Below, one piece after another: positions 24,710 through 33,050 of a stretch of 36,718 nucleotides of DNA. Within the stretch, counting starts at the first letter, position 1, and each line of letters opens with the position of its first letter. Origin of the DNA: a bacterium (GTDB taxonomy: Bacteria; Hydrothermota; DG-26; JAUXAN01); contig JAUXAN010000026.1 of NCBI GenBank assembly GCA_030619885.1, forward strand, positions 1 through 36,718, in the 5' to 3' direction. A program made the translations under genes and the position numbers. The notes below the pieces were generated by a model that saw only the letters and a program-made list of their open reading frames with translations, searched no databases and was not told where the DNA came from.

Positions 24710-25009
24710 ATGTTGTTCGGATGCACCACTGCACCACAGGGTAAACAGACAAATCCTTTTGTCAGTATCCTTCCCCTCATTTTAATCTTCCTCGTCTTCT
24801 ACTTTCTACTCATATATCCTAAAAGCAAAGAGCAGAAGAAGCATCGGCTCTTACTCTCAAAATTAAAAAAAGGCGATCAAGTAATTCTATCCTGCGGCAT
24901 ACACGGAAGGGTGGTCGGCGTGACAGATAAGATAGCGGTTTTGAGAATTGCAGAGAATGTCAAAATTGAGGTGGAGAAAGGACATATAGTTACAGTCATG
25001 AAAAGTTAA
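24710..25009 (+). CDS. yajC: Sec translocase accessory subunit YajC
   Basis: A 99-aa single-span membrane protein. The TM at about 18-37 ('VSILPLILIFLVFYFLLIYP') is followed by basic 'KSKEQKKHRLLLSKLKKGDQVILSCGIHGRVVGV', the standard YajC cytosolic domain. It binds the SecDF-SecYEG complex. The AAGGAGG ribosome site (24701-24707) is only 2 nt before ATG 24710; the next codon, TTG 24713, has better spacing and could be the real start. secD and secF do not follow; def does. Confidence 0.93.
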   Translation: MLFGCTTAPQGKQTNPFVSILPLILIFLVFYFLLIYPKSKEQKKHRLLLSKLKKGDQVILSCGIHGRVVGVTDKIAVLRIAENVKIEVEKGHIVTVMKS

Positions 25010-25510
25010 ATGAGTTTAAAAATAAGATTATATGGTGATGCTGTATTAAGAAAAAAGTGTGAACCGGTCAAGAATTTCGATGCCGGATTACAGGAATTCA
25101 TAGATAATTTAGTTGAGACACTTATGGATGCTGGAGGCGCAGGTCTTGCAGCACCCCAGGTAGGGAAGTCGAGTGCAATCATAGCTGTTAACCCTACCCT
25201 ATTCGATCCGGATAGTAAACCTTTTGTACTGATAAATCCCCATATCGTTGATCAGAGTGGAGAGATTATACAGGAGGAAGGGTGTCTGAGTTTTCCAGGG
25301 ATTTATGAGGAAGTGAAAAGACCTGCAAGAGTGGTAATTAAAAGTCTGACAAAAGATGGGAAAGAAGTAGAGATGGAAGGCAGGGAAATTCTTGCAAGGG
25401 TGTTTGCACATGAGATAGACCATCTTAATGGTATCCTTTTTATAGACCATATCTCACTTGTGAGGAGGGAACTTTTAAAGGGGAAATTGAAAGAACTGAA
25501 AAAGAGATGA
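25010..25510 (+). CDS. def: Peptide deformylase
   Basis: A 166-aa metalloenzyme that removes the formyl group from new N-terminal methionines. All three motifs are intact: GAGLAAPQVG (43-52), EEGCLS (89-94, Cys metal ligand) and HEIDH (134-138). The start codon follows the yajC stop with no gap. The stop overlaps fmt by 4 nt. Pairing with fmt, which adds the formyl group, is classic. Confidence 0.97.
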   Translation: MSLKIRLYGDAVLRKKCEPVKNFDAGLQEFIDNLVETLMDAGGAGLAAPQVGKSSAIIAVNPTLFDPDSKPFVLINPHIVDQSGEIIQEEGCLSFPGIYEEVKRPARVVIKSLTKDGKEVEMEGREILARVFAHEIDHLNGILFIDHISLVRRELLKGKLKELKKR

Positions 25511-26430
25511 AAATAGCCTTTTTCGGCACCCCTGACTTTGCATCCGTATCTTTGGACTTTCTTTCAAAGAATCGTAAAAAGATAATTTTAGCCGTAACAC
25601 AACCCGACAGACCTAAAGGAAGGGGAAGAAAAATAGACTATACCCCTGTTAAAAAAGTTGCTTTAAAAAATTCAGTTCCTGTGCTCCAGCCAGAATCACC
25701 CAAGAGTGTTGATTTTATTGAAAAACTAAAAGAAATTTCTCCCGACCTCATATTAGTGATATCTTACGGGCATATTTTGAGAGAAGAACTTTTGTTAATT
25801 CCACAATTAGGATGTATCAATCTTCATCCGTCACTCCTTCCCAAATACAGAGGTGCTGCGCCAATAAACTGGGCTATAATAAAAGGCGAAAACGAAACGG
25901 GTGTTACAACTATGTTTATGACGAAGAGGATGGATGCAGGTGATATTATAGAACAAAGACATGTAGATATAGAAAAAGATGAAATCGCATCAGAACTCGA
26001 AACGAAACTTGCTGAAGAAGGCAGCAAACTTCTGCTTTCAACACTCGACCTCGTGGAAAAAGGTAAAGAAAAACGCACCCCTCAAAATGAGTCCGATGCT
26101 ACATACGCCCCCAAACTTGATTTGGAAATGTGTCGAATAGACTGGAGACAAGATGCAGAGTCTATATCAAACCTAATAAGGGGGCTCGCATATACACCCG
26201 GTGCTTATACATATTTCAGAAGCAGACGGGCAAAACTTTTGAGGAGTGAATTTAAAAAAGGTGAAACCGTAGAAGAGATGGGTTCAATTATAGTAAAAAA
26301 AGGACTCTCTGTGGCGGCTAAAGGAGGAGTAGTTATTGTAAAAGAAATTCAGGTCGAAGGAAAAAAAATTATGAACGCAGTCGATTTCATAAACGGCTAC
26401 AAACCAAAGCATGGTGAAAAATTCGAATGA
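25507..26430 (+). CDS. fmt: Methionyl-tRNA formyltransferase
   Basis: A 307-aa enzyme that formylates initiator Met-tRNA using 10-formyl-tetrahydrofolate. It begins 'KIAFFGTPDFASVSLDFL', and has 'PKGRGRKIDYTPVKKVA', the catalytic region 'GCINLHPSLLPKYRGAAPINWAI' split around N-H, 'TGVTTMFMTKRMDAGDI' (catalytic Asp), and a C-terminal OB-like domain starting near 'YAPKLDLEMCRIDW'. The ATG overlaps def by 4 nt (ATGA) and the end overlaps rsmB by 4 nt. Confidence 0.97.
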   Translation: MKIAFFGTPDFASVSLDFLSKNRKKIILAVTQPDRPKGRGRKIDYTPVKKVALKNSVPVLQPESPKSVDFIEKLKEISPDLILVISYGHILREELLLIPQLGCINLHPSLLPKYRGAAPINWAIIKGENETGVTTMFMTKRMDAGDIIEQRHVDIEKDEIASELETKLAEEGSKLLLSTLDLVEKGKEKRTPQNESDATYAPKLDLEMCRIDWRQDAESISNLIRGLAYTPGAYTYFRSRRAKLLRSEFKKGETVEEMGSIIVKKGLSVAAKGGVVIVKEIQVEGKKIMNAVDFINGYKPKHGEKFE

Positions 26431-27731
26431 ACCCAAGGGAAATCGCCTTATCTGTTTTAAATAGATTCGAAAAAACCGGAGTATATCCAGAAAGAAGCCT
26501 CAACTCTTACTTTCATAAAGAATACCTTCCTTTTAAAGACAAAAGATTGGCAAAAGAACTCGTCTGCGGAACGATACGATGGAAGAAAAAATTAGACTAT
26601 ATAATAAACCACTTTGTAATGAAAAAGAGATTCAAAACAGATGTGAGAAATATACTCAGATTGGGTGTCTACCAGATAATATTTTTAGATAGAATACCGG
26701 ACTATGCGACTGTGAACGAATCCGTCAAACTGGTAAGAGAAAGAAGAATGAAAAATTTTATAAATGGTGTTCTGAGAAACATTGTGTCGCAAAAAGAGAA
26801 ACTGCCTCTTCCAGAGCTCGAAAATTCTGTCGGGTCTATCTCGACTTATTATTCTTTCCCTGAATGGCTCATTGAAAAGTGGCTTGCAAGGTTCGGATAC
26901 AAAGATACCGTTGAACTCTGTGAGTCAAGCAATTCTAAACCCGAGCTTTCCATAAAAGTAAACACATTTAAAACGACACCAAAAAGACTGAAACAATCAC
27001 TGAAAGCTGGGGGCATTGAAGTAGAGGATGGAAGGTATCTCTCAGAAAGCTTAGTCATAAAGCCAGCGATTCCTCTCTATGAGATGGAACTTTTCAAAGA
27101 GGGTGAATTTTTCATACAGGATGAGAGTGCTACATTGGTGGCTTTGATTCTTTGTCCAAAACCAGAAGAGACGGTTGTGGACCTGTGTTCCTGTCCTGGT
27201 GGTAAAGTAACCCACATTGCAGAGCTAATGCAGAATTTGGGAACCATAATTTCTGTAGACAAAAACAGGATGAGATTTAAAGAACTTGCAGAAAATGTAG
27301 AGAGATTGGGTATTAAAATAATATATCCTGTAGTCTCCGATGGGAGATATTTTTCTTTCAAACACGCAGATAGGGTCTTGATAGATGTTCCATGTTCTGG
27401 TCTTGGAACGTTAAGAAAGAGACCAGATTTGAAATGGAACATCACTAAAAAAGGAATAGAAGAGTTATCGGACATTCAATATGCTATGCTACAAAATGTA
27501 GCATCACAGATAAAAATTGGGGGGGTAATAGTTTACAGCACATGCACGATTGAGTTTGATGAAAATGAGTATATAGTTGAAAAATTTCTAAAAAATCATA
27601 AGAACTTCGTTTTGGACGATATATCCAAGTATATCCCAGAGGAAGTTACTGAAGGAAACTATGTAAAAACCTTTCCACACATACATGGTATAGATGGCTC
27701 CTTTGCAGCAAGATTAATAAAGGTAAGATAA
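26427..27731 (+). CDS. rsmB: 16S rRNA m5C967 methyltransferase RsmB
   Basis: A 434-aa RNA cytosine-5 methyltransferase. A NusB-like RNA-binding domain occupies about 1-135 ('RLAKELVCGTIRWKKKLDYIINHF', 'ILRLGVYQIIFLDRIPDYATVNESVKL' split over two helices). The SAM-binding methyltransferase domain has 'VVDLCSCPGGKVTHIAELM' (normally C-A-A-P-G-G-K, here C-S-C-P-G-G-K), 'RVLIDVPCSGLGTLRKRPDLKW' split at the catalytic Cys, and 'YSTCTIEFDENE' with the second Cys. It is the last gene of the porV-to-rsmB operon. Confidence 0.95.
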   Translation: MNPREIALSVLNRFEKTGVYPERSLNSYFHKEYLPFKDKRLAKELVCGTIRWKKKLDYIINHFVMKKRFKTDVRNILRLGVYQIIFLDRIPDYATVNESVKLVRERRMKNFINGVLRNIVSQKEKLPLPELENSVGSISTYYSFPEWLIEKWLARFGYKDTVELCESSNSKPELSIKVNTFKTTPKRLKQSLKAGGIEVEDGRYLSESLVIKPAIPLYEMELFKEGEFFIQDESATLVALILCPKPEETVVDLCSCPGGKVTHIAELMQNLGTIISVDKNRMRFKELAENVERLGIKIIYPVVSDGRYFSFKHADRVLIDVPCSGLGTLRKRPDLKWNITKKGIEELSDIQYAMLQNVASQIKIGGVIVYSTCTIEFDENEYIVEKFLKNHKNFVLDDISKYIPEEVTEGNYVKTFPHIHGIDGSFAARLIKVR

Positions 27732-27742
27732 TGAAAATATAA

Positions 27743-27880
27743 ACACGAATGTTCATTCACTCCGCACTTACCTGCCCGCCGCTTTGCTTTGGCAGGCGGG
27801 TGCATAAGTAGGGGCGGGTTGGACAAATTGCACGAATTTCTTTTATTCTTCTTTTTGAGAATTTTTTATATTATTCGTGT
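27743..27880. repeat. Intergenic palindromic repeat cluster
   Basis: ACACGAAT (27743-27750) and ATTCGTGT (27873-27880) are inverted at the edges. Inside is a GC-rich hairpin with two mutually exclusive pairings: CCTGCC/GGCAGG (27771-27776, 27791-27796) or CCCGCC/GGCGGG (27775-27780, 27795-27800). 'acttac'/'ataagt' lies outside it. No gene is seen in the 235-nt gap. Confidence 0.68.
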
Positions 27881-27902
27881 GATTTATGGTTGCAATTTTT
27901 CC

Positions 27903-27930
27903 TTGACAAGATTTTTAATAATATTATATT
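27903..27930 (+). promoter_or_regulatory. pilC promoter
   Basis: TTTTTCC then TTGACA (27903-27908), 16-nt spacer, TATATT (27925-27930). The leader is about 30 nt and carries AAAGGAGGTG just before ATG 27967. Confidence 0.85.
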
Positions 27931-27966
27931 ATTTACATTTATAGAATTTAAAAGGAGGTGTAAATT

Positions 27967-29175
27967 ATGCCGGTTTATGTATGGAAAGGCAGAACACCTA
28001 CAGGAATAGCATCCTCAGGTGAATTGGCCGCAAAGTCAGAAGCGGAGGTCATTTCACATCTCCGTGCAAGAAAGATAATACCCACCTCTGTTAAAACTAA
28101 ACCCAGAGAGATTACTATACCGTTCCTTGGCGGTAAGGTAGGAACGAAGGATCTTGCTGTGTTTACCCGACAGTTTGCCACTATGATAAACGCAGGGCTT
28201 CCCTTGATGCAATGTCTGGACATACAGACACAGCAGGCTACAAACCCTGTGCTCAAAAAAGGTCTAGGTCAGGTGATGACAGATGTAGAAAGTGGGTCAA
28301 CCCTCGCGGAATCTCTGCGTAAACAGGATAAGATTTTTACCGATCTATATGTTAATATGGTTGATGCAGGTGAAGCAGGTGGTGCACTCGATGTCATCTT
28401 GACCAGATTGGCAGGGTATTTAGAGAAATCGGCGGAATTGGCGAGAAAGATAAAAAGTGCGATGATATATCCTGTAATGATTACTGGTGTTGCCCTAATG
28501 GCAACTCTCGCACTGCTCATATTCGTGATACCTATCTTTGCAGGAATGTTTGAATCCTTCGGACAGGAACTTCCAGCTCCCACCAGAATCGTAATGAAAT
28601 TGAGTGACATAGTCCGTGGCTACTGGTGGGTGATATTTGCCGTGTTGATAGCTCTCTTCATTGGATTTCGGACATGGAAAAAGACTTCCGGAGGGGAGAG
28701 CGTAATTGACAGAATGAAGTTGAAGATTCCAGTGGCTGGCACCCTCGTTCGAAAACAGGTGATCGCAAGGTTCGCCCGTACCCTTGCGACACTCCTATCC
28801 AGTGGTGTTCCTATATTAGATGCCCTTGAGATAACAGCGAAAACATCAGGGAATAAACTCGTAGAAGATTCGATAATGGAAGCAAGGAGTTCTATAGCAG
28901 GTGGTGAAACCATTGCAGAGCCACTCAAAAATGTGGGCGTATTCCCTCCTATGGTTACACAGATGATCGCCATTGGTGAAGCAGCAGGAAATCTCGATGA
29001 TATGTTAAACAAAGTTGCTGATTTCTACGATTCGGAGGTGGATACCGCTGTGGAAGGTCTTATGTCAGCACTTGAACCGGTAATAATGATCTTATTGGGC
29101 CTCGTAATCGGTGGTATGGTAATGGCGATGTACCTGCCCATATTCAAGATGGTGACACTTATAAGTGGAGATTAA
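27967..29175 (+). CDS. pilC: Type IV pilus inner-membrane platform protein PilC (GspF family)
   Basis: A 402-aa polytopic protein that anchors the pilus assembly motor. It has the N-terminal 'PVYVWKGRTPTGIASSGELAAKSEAEVISHLRARKIIPTSV' region, then two GspF domains, each with a long helix bundle and TM: first 'LAVFTRQFATMINAGLPLMQCLD' with TM 'IYPVMITGVALMATLALLIFVI', second 'VIARFARTLATLLSSGVPILDALEIT' with a C-terminal TM 'EPVIMILLGLVIGGMVMAMYLPIF'. The length is normal. It has a strong ribosome site. Pilus ATPases (pilB, pilT) are not adjacent. A terminator-like structure follows, then a PilS-like kinase. Confidence 0.95.
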   Translation: MPVYVWKGRTPTGIASSGELAAKSEAEVISHLRARKIIPTSVKTKPREITIPFLGGKVGTKDLAVFTRQFATMINAGLPLMQCLDIQTQQATNPVLKKGLGQVMTDVESGSTLAESLRKQDKIFTDLYVNMVDAGEAGGALDVILTRLAGYLEKSAELARKIKSAMIYPVMITGVALMATLALLIFVIPIFAGMFESFGQELPAPTRIVMKLSDIVRGYWWVIFAVLIALFIGFRTWKKTSGGESVIDRMKLKIPVAGTLVRKQVIARFARTLATLLSSGVPILDALEITAKTSGNKLVEDSIMEARSSIAGGETIAEPLKNVGVFPPMVTQMIAIGEAAGNLDDMLNKVADFYDSEVDTAVEGLMSALEPVIMILLGLVIGGMVMAMYLPIFKMVTLISGD

Positions 29176-29180
29176 ACCGT

Positions 29181-29249
29181 ACTACAGGTTCCGCCCCATA
29201 GGAATCCTGCCATATGGGGCCCGTATGGGCGATTGTAGTTAATTTTTTC
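29181..29249 (+). terminator. Structured terminator after pilC with alternative pairings
   Basis: Outer stem ACTACA (29181-29186) with TGTAGT (29234-29239), followed by TAATTTTTTCTT. Inner stem GCCCCATA (29193-29200) with TATGGGGC (29213-29220). A third arm, TATGGGC (29224-29230), could compete for the same 5' strand. It probably ends the pilC message, at least in part. Confidence 0.7.
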
Positions 29250-29284
29250 TTAACTGTTGGGAATTACCTATTTCCAATCTTTAC

Positions 29285-30856
29285 ATGAAAAAGCGGCTGG
29301 ATAGAAGTATAGATTGGTTACTTGCTGCAAGACCTCTGATTGTAACTGCAATATTAGGAACAGGGATTCTGGTATTGAGGGGAGAATTTACTGTCTCCCT
29401 TTTACCATTTTATATACTGATTGCAGCGAGTTATGCGCTGAGTTTAATCTACTGGATCTGTTTCAGAGTTGGTTTATCTGCTACTCTCATTCTGTATATT
29501 CAGATAGTCGGTGATATTCTATTGGTTACAAGTATAACGGTGCTCACCGGTGGCATCTACTCCCAATTTTCAGTTCTTTATTTTCTGCCCATAGTTTATA
29601 GCAGTATATTTTTGATTATAAAAGGGGCATTCACATCCGCATCTCTATCTTCTATTTTCTATACACTACTTCTTGTAGGATTATATAAGGGATACTTGAA
29701 GGAGATATTTCCTTTGGAAACAGATGTGACTGGGTCTTATGTTTTTTTCAGATCCTATCTCCACACACTGCTTTTTTTCCTCGTTGCATCTATGAGTGGG
29801 TTTCTTGCAGAACGATTGAGGAAGAGGATACATGAACTGGCAGAAATTAGATTGACTACCGATGATATACTCCTCAACATCGGCAATGGACTTTTTACAG
29901 TAGACAGTGAAGAAAAAATCGTATTCTTCAACAAAACAGCCGAGAATATCTTACAACTGAAGACAGAGGATGTGAAGGGACATAAATTCGAAGATATATT
30001 TCCAAAACGACTATCAAATCTAAAAAATAATATAGTTACTGCAGTAAAAGAGAAAAGCAGTTCTTATACCGAGATTGAGATAGAAAAAAAAGAAGGCGAG
30101 AAAATACCTTTGGGTTTGAATATAACATCTCTTCTCACACCTGATGGGAGAGAAAGAGGGGTGCTCTTCTTATTCGAAGACATGACTCTAAAAAAGAGAA
30201 CAGCAAGAATGGTGGCACTTGGGGAACTCTCATCCGGGTTGGCTCACGAAATTAGGAATCCTTTAGCATCCATAAGGGGTGCAACAGAGGTGCTCTCCAG
30301 TTCCATTAAAGTTGAAGATGCTAATAAAAAACTGTTTGAGTTGATATTGAGAGAAACAGACAGAGTGAATAGAAGTATAAGAGAATTCCTGAGTTTTTCC
30401 CGCATCCTTCCGCTACACTTCGCAAAATTAGAACTCGGGAAAATTATTGGCGAGGTTATCACATTGGTAAAGAATAACCCTTCATATAAGAAGGGGATTA
30501 CTATAAAGAACAACATTAAAGAAAAGATATATTTAAAAGGTGATAGAGAACAGTTAAAGCAGGTATTTTCTAACATTCTTCTGAACGGAATCAATTCGAT
30601 TGATAAAAAAGGCACACTTAAAATATCAGGTGACCACAATGGAGGGAATGTTTCTATCACAATCGAGGATAATGGTGCTGGTATAGGTAAAAAGGATTTG
30701 GAAAAGATCTGGATACCCTTCTATACTAAAGGCAAGGGGTTTGGATTGGGTCTGCCGATTGCCAAGCGCATAGTCCAGCAACATAAAGGCAAAATTTATG
30801 TTAGAAGCAGACCAAACTACGGCAGCAAATTTACTATCGTGCTGCCAAAGGGATGA
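29285..30856 (+). CDS. Sensor histidine kinase, PilS/NtrB-like (6 TM, PAS, HisKA, HATPase)
   Basis: A 523-aa inner-membrane kinase. About six TM segments within residues 10-175 are followed by a coiled segment, a PAS domain (about 195-290, 'ILLNIGNGLFTVDSEEKIVFFNKTAENIL' split), a HisKA helix with phosphoacceptor H321 in 'LAHEIRNPLASIRGA', and a HATPase with 'DNGAGIGKKDLEKIWIPFY' and 'GFGLGLPIAKRIVQQHKG'. The layout matches PilS, and pilC lies just upstream, so a link to pilin gene control is likely; no PilR-type response regulator is adjacent. A weak promoter (TTAACT at 29250, TCCAAT at 29273) ends 6 nt before ATG 29285. It overlaps the next gene by 4 nt. Confidence 0.92.
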   Translation: MKKRLDRSIDWLLAARPLIVTAILGTGILVLRGEFTVSLLPFYILIAASYALSLIYWICFRVGLSATLILYIQIVGDILLVTSITVLTGGIYSQFSVLYFLPIVYSSIFLIIKGAFTSASLSSIFYTLLLVGLYKGYLKEIFPLETDVTGSYVFFRSYLHTLLFFLVASMSGFLAERLRKRIHELAEIRLTTDDILLNIGNGLFTVDSEEKIVFFNKTAENILQLKTEDVKGHKFEDIFPKRLSNLKNNIVTAVKEKSSSYTEIEIEKKEGEKIPLGLNITSLLTPDGRERGVLFLFEDMTLKKRTARMVALGELSSGLAHEIRNPLASIRGATEVLSSSIKVEDANKKLFELILRETDRVNRSIREFLSFSRILPLHFAKLELGKIIGEVITLVKNNPSYKKGITIKNNIKEKIYLKGDREQLKQVFSNILLNGINSIDKKGTLKISGDHNGGNVSITIEDNGAGIGKKDLEKIWIPFYTKGKGFGLGLPIAKRIVQQHKGKIYVRSRPNYGSKFTIVLPKG

Positions 30857-32307
30857 ATGGTATGAAAAAATTAATTTTTATATTGAGCATCATCTTCTTT
30901 GGAATTATTTTAGTGTATGCTGTTAAGGAATATTCCACCAAAGGAGATGCTAAAAGTTCAATTCGTATATCCGAGCATGGAATACCCTTTAAAGAAGAAT
31001 GGATGGGAATCTATATCGGGGAGCAGAAGATTGGTTATTCATATACACTCACACAGAAGAGCGAAGACGGTGGATATATCATAACCGAGAGAACGAAGAT
31101 GGTTATCAAATTGCTTGGGGAAGAAAAAAAGATTGAGACATTTATCAAATCTTATGCTACAGAAGATTACGCTATGAAATCTTTTATTTTCGAGTTTCCA
31201 CAGCCGACTCATCCGATGAAAATAGAAGGCGAAGTCGTCGGTTCCCTTCTCAAAACGAAAATTTATACGGGTGGAGAAGTAAGAACAGAAGAGATACTCC
31301 TCGGTGGAGATACCTACCTCCCTGTTTCGATAGAAGGTATAGTTGTCAAATGTGGATTGAAAGAGGGGAGCAGGTACGAATTTCCAGTGTTTGACCCATC
31401 AACATTTTCAAAGGTGAATTTGGTTATAAATGTTGGAGGAAAAGAGAAATTGACCATAGGTGGTAAAGAGTATGAAGCAAATAAATTGGAAACAATCTTT
31501 TCAGGAATCATATCATATATATGGGTAACAGAAGAGGGTGAGGTATTGAAAGAGGTCTCGCCAATGGGTATATCTATGATAAAAGAATCGAGGGAGGAGG
31601 CTCTCAAAACAGAAGCGAAAGAGATGCTTTTAGAAATTATTGCTTATTACTCTATACCTTCATCAGTAAAGATCAAATCACCTCAGAAAACACAATATCT
31701 AAAGGTAGAACTCGATGGGATAGACGACCTTTCGTCGTTAGATATAGAAGACGAACGCCAGAGAATCCTGTCGAAGGAACCGCTCTGTGTAGAAATAGTA
31801 AATAGGCCAACAGTTAACAGCCATGAACCGACGGCTGAAGACCTATCATCTACTCCAATGATACAGGCGAACGATAGATTGATAAAAGAGACTGCCCAAA
31901 AGGTAATGAATCATAAAAAGACAGATTCTCTAAAAGTAGAAGCACTTCTGAAATGGATGTGTGAAAATATTGAGAAGCGCCCCACACCATCTCTCCCTTC
32001 AGCCATAGATGTATTAAAAACTAAAGAAGGTGATTGTGGGGAACATTCTGTTCTCTTCTGTGCACTTGCAAGGGCAGAAGGTATACCTGCGAAGGTCTGC
32101 CTCGGAGTGATGTATCATAATGGGCTATTTTCTTACCATGCATGGAACAAAGTTTTTTTAGGGGAGTGGGTTGCAGTGGACCCTATCTTCAATCAGTTTC
32201 CCTGTGATGCTACACATATCAAACTTGCAGAGGGAGAAATGGATCGTCAGATTTTGTTGGCAAATATAATTGGCAAGTTGAAAATCAAAGTCATTGAATA
32301 TAGATGA
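30853..32307 (+). CDS. Membrane-anchored transglutaminase-like domain protein
   Basis: A 484-aa protein with an N-terminal signal anchor ('KKLIFILSIIFFGIILVYAV'). The middle (about 40-300) is a beta-rich, unassigned region ('WMGIYIGEQKIGYSYTLTQKS' onward). The C-terminal transglutaminase core keeps the Cys-His-Asp set: C395 in 'GDCGEHSVLFCALARAEGIPAKV', His in 'SYHAWNKVF', Asp in 'WVAVDPIF'. Such proteins are usually extracytoplasmic, acting as cysteine peptidases or peptide-bond enzymes, but the substrate is unknown. The start is ATG 30853 (4-nt overlap with the kinase) or ATG 30862 (MKKL). It overlaps the ABC ATPase gene by 4 nt, so kinase, transglutaminase and ATPase are a tight operon. 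Confidence 0.87.
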   Translation: MNGMKKLIFILSIIFFGIILVYAVKEYSTKGDAKSSIRISEHGIPFKEEWMGIYIGEQKIGYSYTLTQKSEDGGYIITERTKMVIKLLGEEKKIETFIKSYATEDYAMKSFIFEFPQPTHPMKIEGEVVGSLLKTKIYTGGEVRTEEILLGGDTYLPVSIEGIVVKCGLKEGSRYEFPVFDPSTFSKVNLVINVGGKEKLTIGGKEYEANKLETIFSGIISYIWVTEEGEVLKEVSPMGISMIKESREEALKTEAKEMLLEIIAYYSIPSSVKIKSPQKTQYLKVELDGIDDLSSLDIEDERQRILSKEPLCVEIVNRPTVNSHEPTAEDLSSTPMIQANDRLIKETAQKVMNHKKTDSLKVEALLKWMCENIEKRPTPSLPSAIDVLKTKEGDCGEHSVLFCALARAEGIPAKVCLGVMYHNGLFSYHAWNKVFLGEWVAVDPIFNQFPCDATHIKLAEGEMDRQILLANIIGKLKIKVIEYR

Positions 32308-33035
32308 GTATAGTTCGGCTATGTGGCATTACAAAAAAATTCGGAGAGACTATAGCGGTCGATAAGTTAAATTTAGAAATCGAGCGTGGCGAACTCTTCA
32401 GTCTGATAGGTCCGAACGGGGCAGGGAAGACGACCACGATTAAACTCATAGCAGGACTTCTCCACCCCACAGATGGCAAAATTTTAATAGATGGGATAGA
32501 TATGAAAAGCGAGCCCGAATCTGCAAAATCCCGCATCGGTTACATACCTGACAATCCTTATATCTACGATACACTCACAGGGCGGGAATTTTTAGAATTT
32601 ATCGGCAGATTATACTCTATGAAGGATAGGGATATAAAAAGGAGGATTGACGAGTTATTCGAAATCTTTGAGATAACAGAATGGGGGGATATGAGATCTG
32701 AGGGGTATTCGCATGGCATGAGACAGAGGATAGTCATTTCATCTGCCCTCATTCACTCGCCTGAACTGATAATCATAGACGAACCGATGGTCGGGCTTGA
32801 CCCCAAAAGTGCAAATACAGTAAAAAAGTTATTCAGAGAAGAGATAGAAAAGGGGCATACCATATTTATGTCGACTCACACATTAAGTTTGGCAGAGGAG
32901 GTATGTTCGAAAATAGGTATCATAAACAGGGGAAAGTTGAAAGCTATTGGGAGTTTGAGTGAATTAAGGGAACTCTCTGCAAGAAAGAGCAAGAGTTTAG
33001 AAGAACTATACCTTGAAATAACAGAGACGGTATAA
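32304..33035 (+). CDS. ABC transporter ATP-binding protein (ABC-2 type)
   Basis: A 243-aa ATPase subunit with Walker A GPNGAGKTT (about 36-44), Q-loop-like region 'IGYIPDNPYIYDTLTGREF' (Q replaced by P/D surroundings), signature 'YSHGMRQR' in place of LSGGQ, as in ABC-2 exporters of the CcmA/drug type, Walker B 'LIIIDEPMVGLDP' and H-loop 'STHTLSLAEEV'. It would power export of a substrate by an unlinked or fused permease; no permease gene follows, and the next gene is on the other strand. It overlaps the transglutaminase gene by 4 nt. Confidence 0.93.
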   Translation: MSIVRLCGITKKFGETIAVDKLNLEIERGELFSLIGPNGAGKTTTIKLIAGLLHPTDGKILIDGIDMKSEPESAKSRIGYIPDNPYIYDTLTGREFLEFIGRLYSMKDRDIKRRIDELFEIFEITEWGDMRSEGYSHGMRQRIVISSALIHSPELIIIDEPMVGLDPKSANTVKKLFREEIEKGHTIFMSTHTLSLAEEVCSKIGIINRGKLKAIGSLSELRELSARKSKSLEELYLEITETV

Positions 33036-33050
33036 AATGGGGTTCGACTC

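Noticed and set aside
28269-29012. Long minus-strand frames opposite pilC
   Set aside because: They are shadows of the PilC coding frame, which has a strong ribosome site and full family structure.
30244-30660. 138-codon minus-strand frame opposite the PilS-like kinase
   Set aside because: It is antisense to the conserved HisKA/HATPase region, with no start signals.
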